Assembly: GCA_046309355.1 (NCBI GenBank)
Contig: JBKCPL010000039.1
Coordinates: forward strand, 1-39,037
Source of the DNA: CAYSBE01 sp046309355
GTDB taxonomy: Bacteria; Bacteroidota; Bacteroidia; UKL13-3
Reading direction: 5' to 3'
Length of the DNA stretch: 39,037 nt
Below the pieces are notes generated by a model. It was not told the DNA's origin. It worked only from the letters and a program-made list of their open reading frames with translations, and searched no databases. The number at the start of each line of letters is the position of its first letter. Position 1 is the stretch's first letter. Made by a program: the position numbers and the translations under genes. Positions 32,330-39,037 of this stretch are shown piece by piece.

Positions 32330-35300
32330 ATGAGAAAAATTAGTTACACATTTTTGATCATGACCCTGCTGGGTGCGTTCAGCAAGGTATATGCACAGCT
32401 ACCGGTAACGTTGAATACTACGATTGGCAGTACAAACTACACCGGAACAAACACTTGTGGTTCAGGTTCAACAGGTACATGTTACATCACTTTTGTAGTT
32501 GAGAATTCTTCCAGTACGGCCATTGTTCTTGAAGAAGTCGGACAATGGACATCTACTGTCAACAACTCGAATACGGTTGATTTGTACATGAGTCCAACAT
32601 CACTTAGTGGACCAATTACCGGTACATTCACTACTTCGAGCCCACCTGCAGGTTGGTCATTAGTGGCAAGTGGTACAATCACAGGCATTACAGCAACAGG
32701 TGTAAATCCGGTTTTAACAGGCTTAAATCTTTCCATACCTGCAAATACAACGTACCGCTATACACTGGTTCCATCCGGTCAAGTATCTTACAGCGGAACA
32801 GGTGTTGGTTCATGTACTCCTAACTCATTTACGAGCCCCGGTAGTAACATTTTCCTTAGGGTAGGCGATCATACGATTGCCTCTAACTGGGTGGGCTACG
32901 GTGGCCCAAATGCACCTCGTTTCTTCACCGGCTCAATCAGGTATAGATTAGCGACTAGTGCGTTTAATGATGCTGGTGTGTCGGCTATTGATACTCCAGC
33001 AGCATTTGTTTTAGGTACATCGTCTGTTGCAGCTCGCATTCGAAATTTCGGTACCAATCAAATTACGTCCACTAACGTAAATTGGTCAATTAATGGTGTT
33101 GTGCAAACACCCGTTTTCTGGACGGGTTTACTTGATACATTAAATGGCAGCGGCCCTAATACAAGCGTTGTGTCACTCGGCTCAACCACTTTCGCATTGA
33201 ATACTCCTTACTCAATAAAGGCATGGACATCGCTTCCCAACGGTATAGCAGATACAGTTGCGATAAACGATACTACTACAAAATTAATACGTTCACCCTT
33301 AAACGGTAACTACACCATAGGTCAAACAGGGGCAGATTTTGTTAGTATTAAACAAGCAACAGAAGTGTTGACTGTTGCAGGAGTTACTGGTCCGGTTGTT
33401 TTCAGGTTAATTGACACATTGTATAATAACACAACAGGCGAAACATTTCCAATTTTGTTAACCACCGCACCGGGAATGTCGGCCACAAACACAGTTACGT
33501 TTAAGCCAGATTCGGGCGTTGAAGCATCTATTGTAGCGAGCACGGCTAATATGTTCAATATCACTGCCGCTCGCCACTTTATCATTGATGGTCGTTGGAC
33601 CCCTACACAGCCTGAACGTCACCTCACCATTACGAATACAAGCACTACAGGTGTTAACATAACACTCCAAAACGATGCAATAGGAAATATCATTCGCAAT
33701 TGTATCATACGTTCAGCAAATAACAGTACCGTTTCTGGCGCGATTGTTCTGTTGGGGTCAGGTGGTACTAATGGAAATGACAGCAATTTAATAGCCAATA
33801 ATTTGTTTACACGTTCTACAGCTGCTAATTATCTAATTGGTATATTCTCACAAGGCGCAAGCAATATTGTGCAAAACAATAATAATACGATTACCGGAAA
33901 TGAGTTTAATAGCTTTGGGTTTAATGGGATCAACATTACATCAACTAACAATGGAAATGGTTCAAATTGGGTGATAAGCCAAAATCATTTTTACGATACT
34001 ACAGCAAACACAACGATAACTGGTGCATGGAGTGCCGTAAACTTCAATCCGGGTACTGCTAGCGGTTCTAGTAACAACCGCATCGAATATAACTATATAG
34101 GTGGCCAGCAGCCTTTTAATGGAGGTTTACCATTAAGTAACAGTACGGCTACAACACGAACGTATATTCAAGTCACCACTTCAAACGGCATACCTAACCA
34201 AGTGAAAGGAAATGTTATACGCAATATTTATTTGCCCAATACTACTTCAACTAGTCAAACAGTAGGTATACAAGTTAGTGGTGGCTTTTCAGTAATTGAT
34301 AGTAACACAATTGATAGTATTTTATCATTTAATAATGCTGCAATAATAGGCATCAACTATCCTGTTACTGCTAATCAGACCATAACGCGTAATGTTATAA
34401 AAGCAATAACCCTATTCAATATCAATACTTCAGCGGCAATTCGTGGTATTACAATTTCGGGTGGTCAGATTGTAACTATTAGTGGAAATATCATTAGAGG
34501 ACTTCGCACGAGCAGTAGAAATACCAGTCAGAGTGTTACTGCTGCCCTTGTTGGTATAGCTTCTCAAGCAAACAGTAATACAGTAACAATTGCCAACAAC
34601 CAAATTGGTACGCTGGATGAGCCTTTGGTGCTAACACATAATTCAACGAGTAATATTTGCGTGCAAGGAATTGCCGTAAATCAAGGAACACATACTATTT
34701 ATAACAATACAATCGATGGTCTTTTCGTAGACTCTACTTTACAATCATCATTTAGTACCTCCACAGGAGCTACAATAAATGGAATCATCAATTCATCAAC
34801 CGTGTCGGGTCAAATTATTCGAAGAAATAATGTTCGCCACTTGTATCAACGCTCATCAGCAACCACACAAACATCTCAAATAAATGGTATTTGCTATGCG
34901 AGTTCAGGTTTTCATACCATAGATAGCAATGTGATTTATGGCTTGTTCTCAAGAAGTACAAATACCAGCAGTACTACTTCAGCTGCTTTAAATGGAATAA
35001 ACGTTTCTTCATCCGGTCGTTGCTTGGTAGAACGTAACTACATCGATTCTTTAGCCCTAATTCGCGCAACAGCTACAACAGGTAACGTAAATGGTATTGT
35101 CGTGTCTGGTGGAGGAGGAAATCGTGTTGCATTCAATACAATAAAACATTTGTATATGAATATGACAACAGGTTCTCCAGGCATCTGTGGTATTCAATAT
35201 GTAAATACCGTTGTAAATCAAGAGTGTGAAGCTAACGAAATCCATTCGCTGGTGAACACAAATCCTACGTCTACCGGTCAAATAACAGGTATTCGTTTCT

Positions 35301-38300
35301 GGTCATCTACATTGTTAACCGGTAACAATTCATTCTGTAACCGCAACTATATCCACAGCTTCAGAAGTAATTCTACATCGTCTATGACCATGTATGGCAT
35401 CGAGTTGACCGGTAACCTTTCTACAGGTACGCTTGCTAACAATGTAATTCGTTTGGGTATTGATTCTACAGGTGCGCCATTTACTGGTCCATATTCCATT
35501 AGCGGTATTCATTCATCATTGTCTGGCACATCAGTAATTGCGCGTATTTACCACAACACGGTATTCATTGGCGGTACACCAACATCAGGTAGTCAACTTA
35601 CAGCAGCGTATCAGGCAACAAGCAGTTGTTTACAAGATGTACGCAATAATATTTTTGTGAATCTAGTTCAAAATACAGGCGGAACAGGAACTAATTTTGC
35701 TCAACGCATAGCGGGTACACCTTCAACGGGTTCAATCAACAATTACAATATACTCTGGGCCGGTACTTTCACTAACAACTTTATCATGGGTGGTTTTATT
35801 ACAAATACAAACACACTATATGGTACAACGGGAATGAAGTACAATGCAAGAATCGACATCAACAGTGCTCACATTAATCCAGGTATAGTTAATCCAACGG
35901 GAGACCTTGCTACTTTAAATATGACCTTGCCTAACGTTAACCCAGCCGCTCAACATGGAGATCCGAATTTGGCAGACCCAGTATTGGTTGATTTCGCGGG
36001 TAACTTGCGTTCAAACAGAACGCCAGTAGATATTGGAGCCTATGCATCAGCTAACGATACACTTAGTGTTGACAGCATTGGGCCAGAGTTAACGGTGCCC
36101 GTATTGAGTAATACAGCCAGTGTAGGTAATCGTACATTTACAGCCACACTATTAGATAGAAGAAGTGGGGTAGCTGGCGGTCTGCAATCACCTCGCGTAT
36201 ATTTTAATAAAAATGGAGGAGCATATCAGTTTACAACAGGAACATTGCTATCCGGTGATTACAGAAACGGAACCTGGGAGTTTACCATCGATTATACATT
36301 GCTTAGTGGCGTTGTGCCGAATGATATTATTCGTTACTACGTGATTGCGCAGGATAGTGTTTTGATTGTTAATTCGAATCCAGCTGGTGCCGTTGCTACA
36401 GCCGTTGATACAGTACTTTTTGCGCCTTTATTTCCAAACCTTTACACAATTACCAATCCAATTCCTACAAGTGTTACAGTAGGTCCAACAGGAAACTATC
36501 CGTCATTAACCGGCACAGGTGGATTCTTCGCAGCAGTAAACAATAGTTTGTTGCAAGGCAACACTACCGTATTACTGGAGTCTGGAACAATTACTGAGAC
36601 GGGAACAAATGCTTTAAATCAATGGCTTGAGTATAATACAGGTACCGGTGTGGTAGGTAATTTTGGATACACATTAACAATTAGACCGGGAACGAACACA
36701 CAAACTACGTTAACAGGAACAGTTAGTATTGGTGATGGTATGATACGGATCAATGGTGCTGATAGGGTTTCTATACTAGGGTATTCACCATCAGGCACAG
36801 TTGCAGATACAAATTTAGTGATTCGTAACATTTCAACCAGTCAACCATGTCTTACCTACTTAAATGACGCAACAAACAATAACATTCAAAACGTTGTGTT
36901 TGAAACAGCCAATACCGGAACAGGCGTTACAAGCGGTGGAGCAGTTCGAATCAGTCAAACCTCGATTGCAACAGGTAACGATAATATCAGCATGACCGGA
37001 AGTCATTTGCGTTGGTTGGGTACAGGAGGACTAGCCGGTATTTTATTTGCCGCTTCCGGTACAACCGGAGTAAATCGTGAAAACGATAATTTACTCATTG
37101 AAAATTGTACGTTCTACAACTTCAACTTCAATGCAATTCAAATTTCAACAGGTACCGGAAACAATCAAGTGATTAAAAACAATCGCTTCTTCCAGTCACC
37201 AGGGGCATTTCATACCACTTCACCTACTGTGATTAATTTTATTCCTGGTGGATTGTCAAATAACGATACCATTTCGGGTAACATCATAGGGGGTGCAACT
37301 TTTGTACTTGATACAAGCAATTGGTATCCTTCAATAACATCTTCGTTAACATTCACGGGTATTGGAGTTTCGGCAGGTGCCGTAACCGGAACGTATATTG
37401 CAAACAACAGGATTGCCAACATTCATCATGCATTTAGGTTAGGTACTAACTTTGCAAGCACGTTCACAGGTATTCAAGTGAATAGTGGAGGTGGTGTAGC
37501 ATACATCATTAATAACTACATCGGTGATACGATACAGCCTGATAATATTCTTCACTCAGGAAATACAACAACCTTGCCAATCAGTTGTCAAACTGGTTCT
37601 AATTCATTCATTAATAATAATATAGTGGCAAATATTACCAATAACAATCCCAATGGAACATCAGTAGCAATTAATGGTATTCGGGCATGGAACCAAACAG
37701 CAACGCTTCAAATAAATAATAATACTATAATCAATTTGAAGGATTCTTCAGCCAGCACAACTAGTACTACTTCTGCCGCTATGATTGGTATTAACATTTC
37801 GAGCAATACAAATAGTATTCAAGTTAATGGCAATTTCGTTTCTAACTTGGCCAATAATTCGCTAACGCCAGCTGCTACCAGTCAGGTATTAGGAATTTAT
37901 TCGTCTTCTGGTTTACCAAACATTACAAATAATACGGTTGAAAAATTACTTTCACGCTCACTTAATACAAGTACAAGTACAGGTGCTACACTAATTGGAA
38001 TTTGGAGTCAATCGTTTACACCAGGTCAAACCATAAGTAATAATATTGTACGTGATCTACTTTACAGTAATCCTTCGCCTGCAGCTACTCAATTAGTTGG
38101 TATCATGCAATCTTCAGGTAGCGGACACACGATTAGAAATAACCAGGTTTATAATCTTAAATCGAATAGCTCCTCGAGCAATACTGCTGCTGCTGCCTCT
38201 ATAATTGGAATTATGCACAATGGTTCAGGTACAACTATTAACATCCTTGGAAACCGTATTTATAATCTTGAAAATTTAAATACATCAAGCGTGTTGTCAA

Positions 38301-39037
38301 ACATTGTTGGAATTATGATGCAAAATACGACTACTGCTGTTTACAGTAATATTTCACGTAACTTCATTCACAGTTTCAAAGCAAATTCAACATCTACTGC
38401 ACGTTTGGTTGGTATTCAACAAAATAGTGGTTCGTTTGTACGTTATACAAATAATATGATCCGCTTAGGCATTGACTCTTCCGGAACTTCATTTTCTGGA
38501 CCATACGAGGTAAATGGAATACTAACTGAGTTGGCGGGTAATTTTGATTACTTCCACAATAGCATTTATATCGGGGGAGCACCTTCGAGCGGTAGTAGTA
38601 TAACTGCTGCAATCCGACTTTTAGGTACACCAACAGGCACCCAGAACTACGATATTCGAAATAACATATTAGTGAATGCTGTAAGTAATACAGGTACGGC
38701 TATTGGTAAAAACTACGGCCTGCGCATAGCATCTATACCTACGAATCCTGCGTCTATTGTATCTAATTACAACATCTATCATGTGACCGGTACAGGTGGT
38801 TTCATAGCAGGTACGAATCTGGTAGATTACCCTAATTTAACGTTGATAAATGGTTGGAAAGCCCTAACTGGCTACGATTTGCAGAGTGGTTCAGGTAATC
38901 CACAATTTGTAGACGCAACAGGTACTGCTGACTTAGTTGATTTACACCTACAACCTTCGAACCCTGTAGAATCTTCAGCTGATGCAAGTATTTCGTCAAT
39001 AGTAACGGAAGATTTTGACGGGCAACTACGTAGTACT
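32330..39037 (+). CDS. Giant secreted right-handed beta-helix repeat protein, 3' end outside the window
   Basis: An uninterrupted frame from ATG 32330 to the window's right edge: at least 2236 codons. A signal peptide covers residues 1-23. A beta-rich domain (about 24-210) and a CARDB-like module (about 215-320, NDAGVSAIDTP...ARIRNFG) follow. Block 1 of beta-helix coils runs from about 325 to 1233. It ends with a DIGAY-type segment like that which closes 'choice-of-anchor Q' helices. An Ig-like link (1240-1380) leads to a second beta-helix block from about 1383 to the edge. The coils are Ser/Thr/Asn/Gly-rich, with a recurring Gly-Ile strand and Asn-x-Ile-x-x-Leu strand about every 40-45 residues. 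Such proteins are usually surface adhesins or glycan-binding cargo. A T9SS sorting domain would be expected past the window. Confidence 0.88.
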   Translation, partial: MRKISYTFLIMTLLGAFSKVYAQLPVTLNTTIGSTNYTGTNTCGSGSTGTCYITFVVENSSSTAIVLEEVGQWTSTVNNSNTVDLYMSPTSLSGPITGTFTTSSPPAGWSLVASGTITGITATGVNPVLTGLNLSIPANTTYRYTLVPSGQVSYSGTGVGSCTPNSFTSPGSNIFLRVGDHTIASNWVGYGGPNAPRFFTGSIRYRLATSAFNDAGVSAIDTPAAFVLGTSSVAARIRNFGTNQITSTNVNWSINGVVQTPVFWTGLLDTLNGSGPNTSVVSLGSTTFALNTPYSIKAWTSLPNGIADTVAINDTTTKLIRSPLNGNYTIGQTGADFVSIKQATEVLTVAGVTGPVVFRLIDTLYNNTTGETFPILLTTAPGMSATNTVTFKPDSGVEASIVASTANMFNITAARHFIIDGRWTPTQPERHLTITNTSTTGVNITLQNDAIGNIIRNCIIRSANNSTVSGAIVLLGSGGTNGNDSNLIANNLFTRSTAANYLIGIFSQGASNIVQNNNNTITGNEFNSFGFNGINITSTNNGNGSNWVISQNHFYDTTANTTITGAWSAVNFNPGTASGSSNNRIEYNYIGGQQPFNGGLPLSNSTATTRTYIQVTTSNGIPNQVKGNVIRNIYLPNTTSTSQTVGIQVSGGFSVIDSNTIDSILSFNNAAIIGINYPVTANQTITRNVIKAITLFNINTSAAIRGITISGGQIVTISGNIIRGLRTSSRNTSQSVTAALVGIASQANSNTVTIANNQIGTLDEPLVLTHNSTSNICVQGIAVNQGTHTIYNNTIDGLFVDSTLQSSFSTSTGATINGIINSSTVSGQIIRRNNVRHLYQRSSATTQTSQINGICYASSGFHTIDSNVIYGLFSRSTNTSSTTSAALNGINVSSSGRCLVERNYIDSLALIRATATTGNVNGIVVSGGGGNRVAFNTIKHLYMNMTTGSPGICGIQYVNTVVNQECEANEIHSLVNTNPTSTGQITGIRFWSSTLLTGNNSFCNRNYIHSFRSNSTSSMTMYGIELTGNLSTGTLANNVIRLGIDSTGAPFTGPYSISGIHSSLSGTSVIARIYHNTVFIGGTPTSGSQLTAAYQATSSCLQDVRNNIFVNLVQNTGGTGTNFAQRIAGTPSTGSINNYNILWAGTFTNNFIMGGFITNTNTLYGTTGMKYNARIDINSAHINPGIVNPTGDLATLNMTLPNVNPAAQHGDPNLADPVLVDFAGNLRSNRTPVDIGAYASANDTLSVDSIGPELTVPVLSNTASVGNRTFTATLLDRRSGVAGGLQSPRVYFNKNGGAYQFTTGTLLSGDYRNGTWEFTIDYTLLSGVVPNDIIRYYVIAQDSVLIVNSNPAGAVATAVDTVLFAPLFPNLYTITNPIPTSVTVGPTGNYPSLTGTGGFFAAVNNSLLQGNTTVLLESGTITETGTNALNQWLEYNTGTGVVGNFGYTLTIRPGTNTQTTLTGTVSIGDGMIRINGADRVSILGYSPSGTVADTNLVIRNISTSQPCLTYLNDATNNNIQNVVFETANTGTGVTSGGAVRISQTSIATGNDNISMTGSHLRWLGTGGLAGILFAASGTTGVNRENDNLLIENCTFYNFNFNAIQISTGTGNNQVIKNNRFFQSPGAFHTTSPTVINFIPGGLSNNDTISGNIIGGATFVLDTSNWYPSITSSLTFTGIGVSAGAVTGTYIANNRIANIHHAFRLGTNFASTFTGIQVNSGGGVAYIINNYIGDTIQPDNILHSGNTTTLPISCQTGSNSFINNNIVANITNNNPNGTSVAINGIRAWNQTATLQINNNTIINLKDSSASTTSTTSAAMIGINISSNTNSIQVNGNFVSNLANNSLTPAATSQVLGIYSSSGLPNITNNTVEKLLSRSLNTSTSTGATLIGIWSQSFTPGQTISNNIVRDLLYSNPSPAATQLVGIMQSSGSGHTIRNNQVYNLKSNSSSSNTAAAASIIGIMHNGSGTTINILGNRIYNLENLNTSSVLSNIVGIMMQNTTTAVYSNISRNFIHSFKANSTSTARLVGIQQNSGSFVRYTNNMIRLGIDSSGTSFSGPYEVNGILTELAGNFDYFHNSIYIGGAPSSGSSITAAIRLLGTPTGTQNYDIRNNILVNAVSNTGTAIGKNYGLRIASIPTNPASIVSNYNIYHVTGTGGFIAGTNLVDYPNLTLINGWKALTGYDLQSGSGNPQFVDATGTADLVDLHLQPSNPVESSADASISSIVTEDFDGQLRST

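Noticed and set aside
32482..38633. Several minus-strand frames of 60-90 codons opposite the giant gene
   Set aside because: They are shadows of Ser/Thr/Asn-rich repeat coding DNA and have no signal or domain features.

Overview
The window comes from a member of the Bacteroidota. The signs are a sigma-70 promoter of the Bacteroidota kind (TTG, 19 nt, TACATTTG), genes without strong Shine-Dalgarno sites, a secreted M43 metalloprotease with a type IX secretion sorting domain, bacillithiol synthesis (BshB1), methylmalonyl-CoA epimerase and the Bacteroidota form of dihydroorotase. The sequence alone does not give a genus. Most of it is ordinary chromosomal housekeeping DNA with short intergenic gaps.

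Layout. 1-3677 (minus strand): the start of an unknown membrane protein with a tiny ORF before it, a YrdC/Sua5 protein and a double AAA+ ATPase. 3832-4291: a tRNA operon, tRNA-Ser(GCT) then tRNA-Pro(TGG); its spacer holds two partial tRNA-Pro copies with a palindrome in the D-loop. 4640-5317 (minus): a small secreted or membrane protein. 5583-9415 (plus): a tight run of mrp/apbC, nfu, dprA, an alkaline phosphatase and a small membrane protein. 9421-10221 (minus): a GH25 lysozyme. 10381-11172 (minus): a tRNA-Met locus with a small GIY-YIG nuclease gene just downstream and four 97-bp tandem tRNA-Met-derived units upstream, carrying seven palindromes. 11352-15101: methylmalonyl-CoA epimerase convergent with mfd. 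15287-20777 (minus): a DEAD-box helicase and the run serC-serA-DUF1015-mazG. 20888-24968: a barrel-like protein, a rhomboid protease, a phosphoesterase and the M43 protease. 25144-28631 (minus): an arginase-family enzyme, bshB1, a glutathione peroxidase and fabI. 28719-31748 (plus): an M1 peptidase and pyrC. 32330 to the window end: one open frame of at least 2236 codons for a secreted beta-helix protein.

The most unusual content is at the two tRNA loci. Each has degenerate tRNA copies directly 5' of an intact tRNA, separated by a conserved AT-rich spacer. Each copy carries a GC-rich palindrome in the D-loop position (the Met copies have a second one replacing the 3' anticodon strand and variable loop). 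The palindrome differs between loci, and I see neither of them elsewhere in the window. A GIY-YIG nuclease gene lies between the intact tRNA-Met and a further tRNA-Met-like remnant, and its last codons run into that remnant. I read this as a candidate tRNA-associated palindromic repeat system, possibly linked to the nuclease. The repeats are visible directly; the mechanism is inference.

Other links: Mrp and Nfu both act in Fe-S cluster delivery; SerC and SerA are successive steps of serine synthesis; BshB1 makes the low-molecular-weight thiol beside a thiol peroxidase. The M43 protease and probably the giant beta-helix protein are exported cargo.
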